Shown here piece after piece: positions 1 to 8,763 of a stretch of DNA of 64,000 nt (position 1 is the stretch's first letter; every line of letters starts with the position of its first letter). The DNA lies in assembly GCA_963762085.1 (NCBI GenBank), contig CAVXJD010000002.1, forward strand, positions 62,001-126,000, given 5' to 3'. Below the pieces are notes generated by a model. It saw only the letters and a program-made list of their open reading frames with translations. It ran no database searches and had not been told where the DNA came from. The DNA is from DASQGA01 sp963762085 (GTDB lineage Bacteria > Actinomycetota > Thermoleophilia > Gaiellales > Gaiellaceae). A program made the translations under genes and the position numbers.

Positions 1-1
1 T

Positions 2-721
2 GAGCGCCCGGTCCTCCACGACGTCGACCTCGAGGTGGAGGCCGGCCGGACGATTGCGCTGATCGGACACACCGGTTCCGGGAAGACGACGCTCACCTCG
101 CTTGTCCCTCGCTTCTACGATCCTCAGCAGGGCCGGGTCCTGCTCGACGGCGAGGACGTTCGCGGCCTCAAGCTCGAGGAGCTTCGGGGTGCGATCGGGA
201 TCGTGTCCCAGGATCCCTTCCTGTTCTCGACGACCGTACGAGAGAACATCGCCTTCGGAGCACCCCTGGCAACCGACGAGGAAATCGAGCGTGCCGCGCG
301 CATGGCCCAGGCTCACGAGTTCATCGCCGAGCTTCCGGACGGCTACGACACGGTCATCGGGGAGCGAGGGATCACGCTCTCGGGCGGGCAGCGTCAGCGA
401 ATCGCGATTGCCCGCGCCATCCTCCTCGACCCCCGCGTGCTGATCCTCGACGACGCGACCGCATCGGTGGATGCCACAACGGAGTCCAAGATCCGCCTCG
501 GCTTGCGGGAAGCGATGAAGGGGCGAACGACCTTCATCATCGCGCACCGCCTCTCGACGATCTCGCTCGCGGACGAGATCGTCGTCCTCGACCACGGCAC
601 GGTAACTGCACGCGGAACACATGACGAGCTGCTCGGGACGAGCCCCGTCTACCTCGAGATCTACGAGCACGGTCTCGTCGAGCTCGAGGTGGCCCGCGAC
701 GTTCAGGAGGCCAGCGCGTGA
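2..721 (+). CDS. ABC exporter half-transporter, C-terminal ATPase part (5' truncated by window edge)
   Basis: This is the nucleotide-binding domain of an exporter-type ABC half-transporter. The reading frame is open to the window edge, so the membrane domain lies outside. Visible motifs are Walker A GHTGSGKTT, a Q-loop in VSQDPFLF, a canonical LSGGQ signature, and Walker B VLILDD followed by ATASVD and a switch histidine in AHRLST. The residue after the Walker B aspartate is Asp instead of the usual catalytic Glu. The downstream half starts at 718 inside a 4-base overlap and has the complementary defect in its signature motif. The two therefore most likely form a heterodimeric exporter with one degenerate ATP site. 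The substrate cannot be told from sequence. Confidence 0.93.
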   Translation, partial: ERPVLHDVDLEVEAGRTIALIGHTGSGKTTLTSLVPRFYDPQQGRVLLDGEDVRGLKLEELRGAIGIVSQDPFLFSTTVRENIAFGAPLATDEEIERAARMAQAHEFIAELPDGYDTVIGERGITLSGGQRQRIAIARAILLDPRVLILDDATASVDATTESKIRLGLREAMKGRTTFIIAHRLSTISLADEIVVLDHGTVTARGTHDELLGTSPVYLEIYEHGLVELEVARDVQEASA

Positions 722-2523
722 GGATTCATCAGCCCGGAAGCCATCTGACCGACCGGCGCGGCGCCGAGGTCGACGACTGGAGCTGGAGCCGCACCGCGCG
801 TCGGATCGGCGTCCTCGTCAGCCTCACCAAGCCCTACCGCACCCGTACCTGGCTGGCGATCGTCTCCTTGCTTGCGGCGACGGCGACGACGCTCGCCCCG
901 CCCTTCCTCGCGAAGCTCGCCATCGACGAGGGGATCGGGAACCGCGACGTGGGGATCCTCGGGTGGATCGTGGCGGCGTTCCTCTTCGCCGGACTACTGA
1001 ACTGGTTCGCCGGCATGGCGCAGACCTACTACACGGGCTGGGTCGGCGAACGGATCCTGGCCGACCTCCGAAAGCGGCTCTTCGCCCACCTCCAGCGGCT
1101 CTCGCTCGGGTACTACGAACGAAACCGCGCCGGGACGATCATCTCCCGCCTCACGAACGACGTCGAAGCCCTCGACCAGCTCGTCACGGACGGTGTCACG
1201 AGCCTGTTCCAGAACTCGCTGACGCTCTTCGGCTCGGTGATCATCCTCTTCTTCCTCGACTGGCGGCTCGCACTAGCGACCCTCTCCGTCTTTCCGCTCA
1301 TGAGCATCGCGACCGCGATCTTCCGGCGCCGGTCGTCGCGCGCCTACCGCCGCGTGCGGGAGCGACTTGCGGGGGTCACGGCCACCCTCGCGGAGAGCAT
1401 CGCGGGCATGCGGGTCGTCCAGGCCTTCACGCGGGAAGACCACCATGCCGCCCACTTCCGCGCCGTGAACGAGGAATACCGCGCGGCGAACCGCGAGACC
1501 GTCGTCCTGAACGGGCTCTACTTCCCCTTCGTCGACTTCCTCTCTGCGGCCGCCACGTCGGTCGTGCTCGGCTATGGCGGCTACCTGGCCTTCGACGGCT
1601 CGATCGAGATCGGGACGCTCTTCGCCTTCATCGGCTATCTGTCCAACTTCTTCGACCCGGTCCAGCAGCTCTCGCAGCTCTACAACACCTTCCTCGCTGC
1701 TGTAGCCGCGCTCGACAAGATCATCGACGTCCTCGACGAGGAGCCCGAGATCGTGGACCGCGCCGACGCCATCGACCTTCCGCAAATCGACGGCTACGTC
1801 CGCTTCGAAGGCGTGCGCTTCGGCTATCGCACCGGCCCCGAAGTCCTCCACGGAATCGAGCTGGACGTCCCGGCGGGCACGACGGTCGCACTCGTCGGTC
1901 ACACCGGCGCGGGCAAGTCGACGATCGCGAAGCTGCTCGCGCGGTTCTACGATCCCCAGGAAGGCCGGATCACGATCGACGGCCACGACCTCCGCGAGGT
2001 CGCCCAGGCGAGCCTCCGCAGACAGCTCGGTGTCGTGCCCCAGGAAGGCTTCCTGTTTGCCGGCACCGTTCACGAGAACATCCTGTTCGGCCGGCCCGGC
2101 GCAAGCCCGGAGGAGGTCGCGGCTGCGGCGCGTGCGGTCGGTGCGCACGAGTTCATCCTTGAGCTCGAGGACGGCTACGAGACCGAGGTCGCTGAGCGCG
2201 GAGGCCGCCTTTCGCTTGGCCAGCGCCAGCTCGTCGCCTTCGCCCGGGCGCTTCTCGCCGATCCGCGCATCCTCATCCTGGACGAGGCGACGTCGAGCGT
2301 GGACATCGGGACGGAGCGGCGCATCGAACGTGCCCTGGCCACGCTCCTCGCGGGACGCACCGCGTTCATCATCGCCCACCGACTCTCGACGATCCGAAAC
2401 GCCGACCGCATCATCGTCCTGGAGCACGGACAGGTAATCGAGGAGGGGACCCACGACGAGCTGCTCGCCCGCGAAGGACGGTATCTCTCGTTGTACGGAG
2501 ACTGGGCTTCCGCCGCCGCATGA
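718..2523 (+). CDS. ABC exporter half-transporter, membrane domain plus ATPase
   Basis: This is a full-length half-transporter of 601 residues. The N-terminal type I exporter membrane domain (about residues 30-330) has roughly six hydrophobic helices, and the ATPase domain occupies about 360-595. Walker A is GHTGAGKST, Walker B is ILILDEATSSVD with the catalytic Glu present, and the signature is LSLGQ, a departure from LSGGQ. The GTG start overlaps the stop of the upstream half-transporter (GTGA), so the two are translationally coupled. Motif degeneracy split across the two subunits is the pattern known from heterodimeric exporters of the TM287/TM288 type. Drug, lipid or peptide export are all possible. 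Confidence 0.95.
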   Translation: MRIHQPGSHLTDRRGAEVDDWSWSRTARRIGVLVSLTKPYRTRTWLAIVSLLAATATTLAPPFLAKLAIDEGIGNRDVGILGWIVAAFLFAGLLNWFAGMAQTYYTGWVGERILADLRKRLFAHLQRLSLGYYERNRAGTIISRLTNDVEALDQLVTDGVTSLFQNSLTLFGSVIILFFLDWRLALATLSVFPLMSIATAIFRRRSSRAYRRVRERLAGVTATLAESIAGMRVVQAFTREDHHAAHFRAVNEEYRAANRETVVLNGLYFPFVDFLSAAATSVVLGYGGYLAFDGSIEIGTLFAFIGYLSNFFDPVQQLSQLYNTFLAAVAALDKIIDVLDEEPEIVDRADAIDLPQIDGYVRFEGVRFGYRTGPEVLHGIELDVPAGTTVALVGHTGAGKSTIAKLLARFYDPQEGRITIDGHDLREVAQASLRRQLGVVPQEGFLFAGTVHENILFGRPGASPEEVAAAARAVGAHEFILELEDGYETEVAERGGRLSLGQRQLVAFARALLADPRILILDEATSSVDIGTERRIERALATLLAGRTAFIIAHRLSTIRNADRIIVLEHGQVIEEGTHDELLAREGRYLSLYGDWASAAA

Positions 2524-2539
2524 TCTAGAGTCGCACCTC

Positions 2540-3250
2540 GTGAGCCCGACGGCAGTTCTCGGAGAGGCGTGGAGCCTCTACAAGACCCACTGGCGGCATC
2601 TGCTCCCGATCGCCTTCGTCGTCTACCTCCTGCTCTCGCTCTTGACCCTGCTCCTCGTCCTGCTTCTCGGGTGGCTGGGCGTCATCGCGTCCTTCTTCGT
2701 GTCGCTGGCGGGCACGTTTTGGCTTCAGGGCGCGTTGGTTGTCGCGGTCGAGGACGTCCGTGACGGGCGCGCCGACCTTTCAATCTCGGAGACGTTGAGC
2801 AGGGTTGCCCCACGCTTGAACGCGCTTGCAATCGGTGGCATCCTCGCCGCGCTCGGCATCATCGTCGGGTTCATCCTGCTGATCGTTCCGGGCTTGGTGT
2901 TGCTCACGTGGTGGGTGCTCATCGCCCCGGTGATCATGCTCGAGGGCCGGTCTGCCACGGAGGCTTTCGGCCGCAGCCGTGAGCTCGTCCGCGGCCACGG
3001 TTGGAACGTCTTCGGGCTGATCGTCCTGTCGATCGTGATCCTGTTCGTTGCAGGCATCGTGCTCGGTATTGTGCTCGCCCTCGTCCTGAGCTTCCTGCCC
3101 GACGAGCTCAGCTCGTACATCAGCAACGTGGTCTCGAACACGCTTCTGACGCCGTTCGTCGCGGCTGCGTGGACGCTTGCCTACTTCCACCTGCGCGAGC
3201 AGAAAACTGTGACTGCGCCCGACTATCAGACACCGAATCTCGAGGCCTGA
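2540..3250 (+). CDS. multi-pass membrane protein of unknown function
   Basis: This 236-residue protein is dominated by hydrophobic segments. There are about six predicted membrane helices, with the clearest around residues 20-70, 95-130 and 155-205. A soluble loop near 70-90 is followed by a GRSATEAFGRSRELV stretch of the kind seen in the membrane domain of glycerophosphoryl diester phosphodiesterase-like proteins. No catalytic motif is visible. The GTG start lies 16 bases after the exporter stop, so it probably belongs to the same transcript and may be an accessory membrane component. The family assignment is tentative. Confidence 0.75.
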   Translation: MSPTAVLGEAWSLYKTHWRHLLPIAFVVYLLLSLLTLLLVLLLGWLGVIASFFVSLAGTFWLQGALVVAVEDVRDGRADLSISETLSRVAPRLNALAIGGILAALGIIVGFILLIVPGLVLLTWWVLIAPVIMLEGRSATEAFGRSRELVRGHGWNVFGLIVLSIVILFVAGIVLGIVLALVLSFLPDELSSYISNVVSNTLLTPFVAAAWTLAYFHLREQKTVTAPDYQTPNLEA

Positions 3251-3273
3251 GTCGCTAGACTAGGCCCTGCCGG

Positions 3274-3344
3274 TGCGGGATCGTCTAATGGTAGGACGCC
3301 TGACTCTGGATCAGGTAGTCTAGGTTCGAATCCTAGTCCCGCAG
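3274..3344 (+). tRNA. tRNA-Gln (anticodon CUG)
   Basis: It folds as a cloverleaf: a 7-bp acceptor stem TGCGGGA/TCCCGCA, anticodon stem CCTGA/TCAGG around loop CTCTGGA, and T-arm CTAGG-TTCGAAT-CCTAG. The anticodon CTG reads the glutamine codon CAG. U1, U8, C9 and discriminator G73 match the bacterial tRNA-Gln pattern. The 3' CCA is not encoded. An intrinsic terminator follows at once. Confidence 0.95.
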
Positions 3345-3350
3345 CCTCCG

Positions 3351-3377
3351 AAACCCGCCGCTAATGGCGGGTTTTTC
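3351..3377 (+). terminator. intrinsic terminator after tRNA-Gln
   Basis: A 9-bp perfect stem AAACCCGCC / GGCGGGTTT with the 6-base loop GCTAAT is followed by TT. It is placed 7 bases after the tRNA and is a canonical rho-independent terminator. Confidence 0.9.
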
Positions 3378-3400
3378 GTTTGGGCCGGCTGTGGGGTAAG

Positions 3401-3886
3401 GTGGCGTCCACCTTGGCCGGTTCGCTAGCCCCGCGCACCGTCCTCGTCGTTGACGACGATGCGCCGCTGCGGGCACTCTGCCGCGCCACACTCGACGAAG
3501 CCGGGTTCCGCGTGCTCGAGGCCGGCGACGGCGACGAGGCGCTCGAGGTGATCGGGCGCGACCGCCCCGACCTCATCCTGTTGGACGTGATGATGCCACG
3601 CATGTCAGGCTGGGCGGTCGCAGCCGAGCTGTTGGCCGAGCCGGCTACCGGCACGATCCCGATCGTGTTCATCTCCGGCCGCAGGGACCCGGGAGATCGG
3701 CTCCGAGCGCAGGAGCTGCGCGCCTCCGGGTACGTGACGAAGCCCTTCGACCCGGTCGGCCTCGCGGAGACGGTCGCCATGGTCCTCGACGAGATCGAAC
3801 ATGGGAAGCGAGAGCCGGCACTCGCAGAGACACTCACGGCGCTCAAGGCCGAGCAGGCACACGAGGCCAAGCAGCCTCGCCATTGA
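3401..3886 (+). CDS. stand-alone response-regulator receiver protein
   Basis: This is a CheY-like receiver domain without an output domain, 161 residues from the chosen start. Visible are the acidic pocket VVDDDAP (about 16-22), the phospho-acceptor Asp62 in LLDVMMPRMSG, the Ser of IVFISGRRD and the conserved Lys of YVTKPF. The GTG at 3401 is preferred because a GGGG stretch lies just upstream. The in-frame TTG at 3380 directly abuts the tRNA terminator. No histidine kinase is nearby, so the partner is unknown. The C-terminal 30 residues are charged and probably a linker or coil. Confidence 0.88.
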   Translation: MASTLAGSLAPRTVLVVDDDAPLRALCRATLDEAGFRVLEAGDGDEALEVIGRDRPDLILLDVMMPRMSGWAVAAELLAEPATGTIPIVFISGRRDPGDRLRAQELRASGYVTKPFDPVGLAETVAMVLDEIEHGKREPALAETLTALKAEQAHEAKQPRH

Positions 3887-3944
3887 CTGGGAGGCCTGTG
3901 CCTGGCAGCCTGTGGGGCTCGGGTCTCGACTGAAGGGGACAATT

Positions 3945-5189
3945 GTGCGTCGGCAAACCGGCAGGAAGTGGATCAAGCTCGGAATCGTCGCGGTGATCAT
4001 GCTCGCCCTCCTCGGCGGCGCGTCCGGAAGCTCGGCGCAACTGCCCTCGATCGTGCCGGACCTGGCGCAGAGCACCCCCTGTCCGCCTGCCTCCGGACGG
4101 CTCTACTGCGTCGACCTGACGACGTATGACGGATTCAGCCGAAACGGCGGCGTCGAGGTCGACGTCCAGCTCGAGAACTGGTCCACGAGTTCGCTGACGA
4201 ACCCCGGCGTCGCTCTTGTCGCCTCCGCGATCGGCACGGGTGCGACGAACCTCGAGTTCGTCGCGTCGAGTCCTTCCCTCTGCTCGGCCACGGCGGCTGG
4301 CGCGACCTGCTCGTTTCCGAACCTGGCCGGCGTCGCCAAAGGCGCAACTTCACCGGCGAAGTCAGCTTTCGTCCGGCTCTACTTCGAGATCGCCGCCGAC
4401 CCCCTCGTGACCGGCGTCCGCTTTACGGCAACCGGGGTTGCAAAGGAGAGCGGCAACGACAGCACCGGCGCTGCGAACGAAGAGATCCGGTCCGTGACGG
4501 GCGACGTGAGCTTTGGCACTGACCCGACGTCCAGCGCGACGGTCGCGCTCGGCGGCAACAACGTGAGCTTGAGCGGCTCACATAATGCTCTGCCGTCGAA
4601 CGTCAACTTCGCGGTTCCGCCCGGAAGCAATCCGTTCCTGGCCCGCTTCGCTGCCGAATCAGGCCCGACCGAGTGCTTCGGCGGCATCACCTGCACGGGG
4701 CTCGAGCTGATGACCGACCTGAGCGGCGCACCGGCCGGCGCCTTCTCGTCCGGGAACCAACTCCTCTGGACCTCGATCGTCAACGCGATCAACACGAACC
4801 TCTTCGCCATCCACTACTACGACCCCGTTTCCGTGACCGCCACGCCGCCGAGCACGCTTACGTCGAGCGCCGGTCTCTCCTCGTGCGACGGCGTCACGTT
4901 CGCGACCGCACCGGCCGGCCTCTCCGCGAACGTTGACTACTACGTCGTCAAGGCGAGCGGATCGTCGTTCGGAGTCGCCACTCGCGCGAGCGGGAAGCCG
5001 CTGTCCTTCACCGGAAGCGGCGCGTTCTCGGCGTCCTGCATCCGGATCATCGGCGACCAGAAGAGCGAGCAGGCAACTTCTTGCACGGCCCCCCCGTCGA
5101 CCACACCGGCGCTCTTTGCGACCAAGATCAGTAGCTCGGCCATTCGCGTGTGCCTGTGGGATCGAGGGAACGGCCGAATCCACTACTAG
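3945..5189 (+). CDS. secreted protein of unknown function
   Basis: This is a 414-residue exported protein. The GTG at 3945 has AAGGGG six bases upstream and is followed by a basic n-region, a hydrophobic core (WIKLGIVAVIMLALLGG) and an SSAQ-like cleavage site, which is a classical signal peptide. The mature part is Ser/Thr/Ala/Gly rich with scattered Cys and resembles beta-sandwich conserved-repeat surface domains. No catalytic motif is recognised. The frame is open upstream to 3801, but that part overlaps the receiver gene and reads as low-complexity Ser/Arg, so it is excluded. It is convergent with the cyclase gene, whose stop is 7 bases away. Confidence 0.75.
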   Translation: MRRQTGRKWIKLGIVAVIMLALLGGASGSSAQLPSIVPDLAQSTPCPPASGRLYCVDLTTYDGFSRNGGVEVDVQLENWSTSSLTNPGVALVASAIGTGATNLEFVASSPSLCSATAAGATCSFPNLAGVAKGATSPAKSAFVRLYFEIAADPLVTGVRFTATGVAKESGNDSTGAANEEIRSVTGDVSFGTDPTSSATVALGGNNVSLSGSHNALPSNVNFAVPPGSNPFLARFAAESGPTECFGGITCTGLELMTDLSGAPAGAFSSGNQLLWTSIVNAINTNLFAIHYYDPVSVTATPPSTLTSSAGLSSCDGVTFATAPAGLSANVDYYVVKASGSSFGVATRASGKPLSFTGSGAFSASCIRIIGDQKSEQATSCTAPPSTTPALFATKISSSAIRVCLWDRGNGRIHY

Positions 5190-5196
5190 GCAGTAG

Positions 5197-8100
5197 TCAG
5201 CGCTCCTCAGCCACGTCCCTCCAGGCGGCGAGTTGGGCTCGCGCCCGCTCGGCGGGCACCGACGCGCCTTTCTGGTCGTAGAGCGCCAGAGCGTCCGTGA
5301 GCAGCGCGCGCGCCTCGTCGTGCTCCCCGGCCAGCGATAAAACCTCGGCGCAATCGCGCAGGCTGTCCGCACGCCAGAGGGGCGCGTCGGTCGGGTGCAG
5401 CAGGTCGACTGCGTCCCGGGCCAGGCGACGCGCCTCGGGAAGACGCCCCCCGTCGCGCGCGAGCGTCTTCGCACGCACGGACCGCCAGACGGCCTGCGTC
5501 CAGAGATCGTCAGCCGGCGCGAGCTGCTCTGACCTGCGCGTGAAGTCTTCGGCCTCGTCATATCGAGCCTGGATGTAGAGCGCCTCGGCCAGCAGCGCGG
5601 CGATGCTCGAGGCGAAATAGGTCTCTCCCATCGCGGTGAGGGTGTCGAAGTCGCGCCGGAGCTCGTCCTCTGCGGCGGTCGCGTCTCCGGCGAGCAGCTC
5701 GACCGGACCAGAGTGGCTCGACATGGAGTGAGCATGAACGCCGGCGCCGGCGTCCTCGAGCGTCGAGCGTGCTCTTCTATAGAGCATCCGCCCCCGGTCG
5801 ACGTTACCCCGCAATGCCTCGAGCTCGGCGAGGAGCGCCAGCACGATCCCCTCTGATCGCTTGTTGGGCGCGGCCAGGTCGAGGGCTTCCTCACAGTGGC
5901 CGATCGCAGCCGCAACGGTTTCCGGGCCGTACACAGCGGCAATTGCCTTCGCGGTGACTGCCCGTGTCTGCGCCCTGCGGTCGCCGGCAAGCTTCGCGTG
6001 GTAGAGATCACGCTCGCCCGCGCTCAGAAAATCGGCGAAACGGCACGCGGTCCCGTGCGCCAGGCAGAGCAGGCGATAGGCCTTCGCGAGCCCGGCATGG
6101 TCCTCGATCGCCCCAAATACCTCGATGGCTCCCTCTGCCTGAGGCACGACCGCGTCTCCCCAGGCCTCGTCCTCATGGAAGCGGCGGACCAGGAGGCGAC
6201 CCAGCGTTGCATGCGCCGCGAGCGCCGCGTCCGCAGCCTCCTGCGCGCCGGTAGCCGCCTCTTCGACGAAGACTTCGGCCCAGGCAAACTCGCCGATCTC
6301 GGTCATCGCCTCGGCCAGATCCGGAAGGAGCCGAAGGCGATCGGGGTCCCCCTCTGCCAGCAGCTGGCGCGCTCGTCGCAGGAGGTTCGCCGCCGCCGCC
6401 ATGTCACCCCGCGCGAAGGCACGGTGTCCAGCACTGGTGAGATTTCGAGCCGCCCGGCGGCCGAGCTCGATCCCGTGGTCGTCGAGCGGCCCTAGCTCGG
6501 AGAGGTATCCGTATGCCTGCTCGAGGTGGTAGCCGAGGATCTCCTCGAACTCGACCTCACGGCCACGCTCGCGGTTGACGCGCTCGGCCCAGTCGGCGAA
6601 TCGCTCGTGCATCGACGCGCGTGCGCGTTTGAGGATCGCGAGGTAGGCGGCGTCGCGAACGAGGATGTGATGAAAACGGTAATCGGCCTCGACCTGGGAC
6701 ATATCCGGTCGAACCAGCTGCTTGGCGCTCATGGAACGAAGGTGCTGCTCGGCCGCCGCCGAGCCGAGATCAGCCAGGTGCTCGACTGCGGCCCGGGCGA
6801 AGAAGAGCCCGATCACGGAAGCTGACTCGATGACGACGCGCTCGTCGGACGACAGCAGGTCGAGCCTCGCCGACAGAAGCGCCTGAATCGTGCCGGGGAT
6901 AGCCAGCTCCGACATGTCACCGGCCGCGACCCAGCTCCCGCCTTCTCGGCGAAGAGCGCCGTCGTCGATCAGCATTGACAGGAGCTGCTCGACGAACAGT
7001 GGGTTTCCCTCGGCGACGGTGACAACCCGGTCGCGCACGGAAACAGGAAGAGGCGCATGGCCGATGACGTTGTCGATGACCTCCGTGCTCTCCTCGCGCG
7101 AGAGCGGCTCCAGCTGGATGAGCTCGCCTGCCTGGTCCGCCCAGTCCGGCCGGAGGTCGAGCAGTTCGGGGCGTGCGGCACAGAGCACGAGGAGGGGCAC
7201 GCCCGACACCGTCGCGGCCAGGTACTCGATCAGATCGAGCAGCGCCGGCTCGGCCCAGTGGATGTCCTCGAACGCCACGACCAGCGGCTGTCGTTCTGCC
7301 TCGGTCTCGAAGAACTTGCGCGTCGCCCAGAAGATTTCCTCGAGGGGAAAGGTGGCGTCCGAAAGCCCGATCGCCGACGTCAGCCGGGCCGACACATCGG
7401 CGGCATCGGGGCCGACTGCCTGTTCGACCTTGACGCGGGCCACGTCATGAGGATCGTCTTCGCGTAGCCCCGCCGCGTCCCGCATGATCTCGACGAGAGG
7501 CCAGAATGTGATCCCTCGCCCGTAGGGCAGGCAGCGTCCCTGGAGGACGCGCGCCCGGGGATACGCTCGCCGCATCAGCTCCTCGATCAGTCTCGACTTC
7601 CCGGCGCCGGCCTCGGCGACGATTGTGGCGAGCCGGCAAGCCCTGTCTTGAATGCTCTGCGCGAGCTCGCCCAGGAGTGTCTCGAGCTCGTGCGTCCGAC
7701 CTACCAGCTCGCGCTCGTGGTGCCGCTCGACGCTCTCCGTCTGCCGAACGGTGAGCAGGCGGTAGGCGCCCACGCGTTCCGCCTTGCCCTTCAGCTCAAG
7801 GGGCTCAACCGGCTCGGCTTCGACCGCGTGGCGGACGAGGCGATAGGTCGCCTCCCCAAGCAGGACCTCATCCGCCGGCGCGGCCTGCTCGAGGCGAGCC
7901 GCCGTGTTGACCGTATCGCCGGTGACGAGCCGCTGCCTCGTCCCGGAGTCACTCGCCACGACCTCGCCGGTGTTGATTCCCGTGCGATTTCCGATCTTCA
8001 CGCCCCACCGTTGCTCGAGCTCGTCGTTGAGTGAAGCCAGGCGCTCGCGCATCTGAATGGCGGCCCGCACGGCCCGGAGAGCGTCGTCCTCTTGGGCGCG

Positions 8101-8403
8101 CGGAAGGCCGAAGACCGCCATGATCGCGTCGCCGATGTACTTCTCGATCGTCCCGCCGTGCTGCTCCAAAGCGCTGCGCATCTCGTCGAAGTAGCGGGAC
8201 ATCACCTCGCGCACCGCCTCCGAGTCCAGGCGCTCGGCCATCGCGGTCGACCCCTTCAGGTCGGAGAACAGGATCGTGACGGTCTTTCGGACCTCGATAG
8301 GGGCCGCAGCTGAAGCGAGCGGCGTGCCACAGAACCCGCAGAGTCGAAACCGGTCAGGGTTCTCTTCGCCGCAGTTCGGGCAAAGGACCGTTACACCCGG
8401 CAG
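5197..8403 (-). CDS. class III nucleotide cyclase / AAA ATPase / TPR regulator with N-terminal zinc ribbon
   Basis: This is a large signalling protein of 1068 residues if read from the CTG at 8403. The order is: zinc ribbon (Cys8, 11, 22, 25), a class III cyclase domain (about 38-205), an AAA/STAND-type ATPase (Walker A AEAGAGKSR, Walker B LVVAFEDIHWAEP), then a long alpha-helical TPR-like region. The cyclase domain keeps both metal aspartates (FSDLKGST and KYIGDAIMAVFG) and the VNTAARLE motif, so activity is plausible, most likely making cAMP. The first ATG, GTG or TTG in frame is the ATG at 8241, which would remove the zinc ribbon and the first metal aspartate. The upstream frame is clearly conserved coding sequence, and the CTG at 8403 has AGG six bases before it. 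The start is therefore non-canonical or affected by a sequence error. Confidence 0.9.
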   Translation of the reverse strand: MPGVTVLCPNCGEENPDRFRLCGFCGTPLASAAAPIEVRKTVTILFSDLKGSTAMAERLDSEAVREVMSRYFDEMRSALEQHGGTIEKYIGDAIMAVFGLPRAQEDDALRAVRAAIQMRERLASLNDELEQRWGVKIGNRTGINTGEVVASDSGTRQRLVTGDTVNTAARLEQAAPADEVLLGEATYRLVRHAVEAEPVEPLELKGKAERVGAYRLLTVRQTESVERHHERELVGRTHELETLLGELAQSIQDRACRLATIVAEAGAGKSRLIEELMRRAYPRARVLQGRCLPYGRGITFWPLVEIMRDAAGLREDDPHDVARVKVEQAVGPDAADVSARLTSAIGLSDATFPLEEIFWATRKFFETEAERQPLVVAFEDIHWAEPALLDLIEYLAATVSGVPLLVLCAARPELLDLRPDWADQAGELIQLEPLSREESTEVIDNVIGHAPLPVSVRDRVVTVAEGNPLFVEQLLSMLIDDGALRREGGSWVAAGDMSELAIPGTIQALLSARLDLLSSDERVVIESASVIGLFFARAAVEHLADLGSAAAEQHLRSMSAKQLVRPDMSQVEADYRFHHILVRDAAYLAILKRARASMHERFADWAERVNRERGREVEFEEILGYHLEQAYGYLSELGPLDDHGIELGRRAARNLTSAGHRAFARGDMAAAANLLRRARQLLAEGDPDRLRLLPDLAEAMTEIGEFAWAEVFVEEAATGAQEAADAALAAHATLGRLLVRRFHEDEAWGDAVVPQAEGAIEVFGAIEDHAGLAKAYRLLCLAHGTACRFADFLSAGERDLYHAKLAGDRRAQTRAVTAKAIAAVYGPETVAAAIGHCEEALDLAAPNKRSEGIVLALLAELEALRGNVDRGRMLYRRARSTLEDAGAGVHAHSMSSHSGPVELLAGDATAAEDELRRDFDTLTAMGETYFASSIAALLAEALYIQARYDEAEDFTRRSEQLAPADDLWTQAVWRSVRAKTLARDGGRLPEARRLARDAVDLLHPTDAPLWRADSLRDCAEVLSLAGEHDEARALLTDALALYDQKGASVPAERARAQLAAWRDVAEER

Positions 8404-8763
8404 GAGTTACCTACCGGCCGATGGTGTCTGCCCGGATCCGACAGCCCCGCCTGCAGCGACCGCGCTCGGTGAGCGCCTGGACCTCGGGTTGCTCAGAATC
8501 TCGAAAAGCTGCATGCGGCCGGGTTTCACCTGTAAAGCGTACGCTCCAGACCGATAGCAGGCAAGCACTCGACGCACCCTTGGTGCGGACATTCGCCGCC
8601 AAGAGGCCCTGCATTTTCGCTGTTTTCCCGCTGGGTGACATGCGCGCCACGGCGACATCCTCCGCGGCCCTCCACCCGGGAAGCTCCTGGCCAACGCTCC
8701 CAGGGCTGCGGTTGCCGGGCATGGCCCGTTCCATCCCGCGCGATTCGATGCGAGGATGATGCG
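8404..8763. other. intergenic region between divergent cyclase and protease genes
   Basis: These 360 bases separate two divergent genes and should carry both promoters. Open frames here on both strands read as low-complexity shadows and none looks like a known protein. A perfect 10-bp palindrome, AGCGTACGCT, lies at 8536-8545 and could be a regulator site. I see no convincing -35/-10 pair and no structured RNA. Confidence 0.4.
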
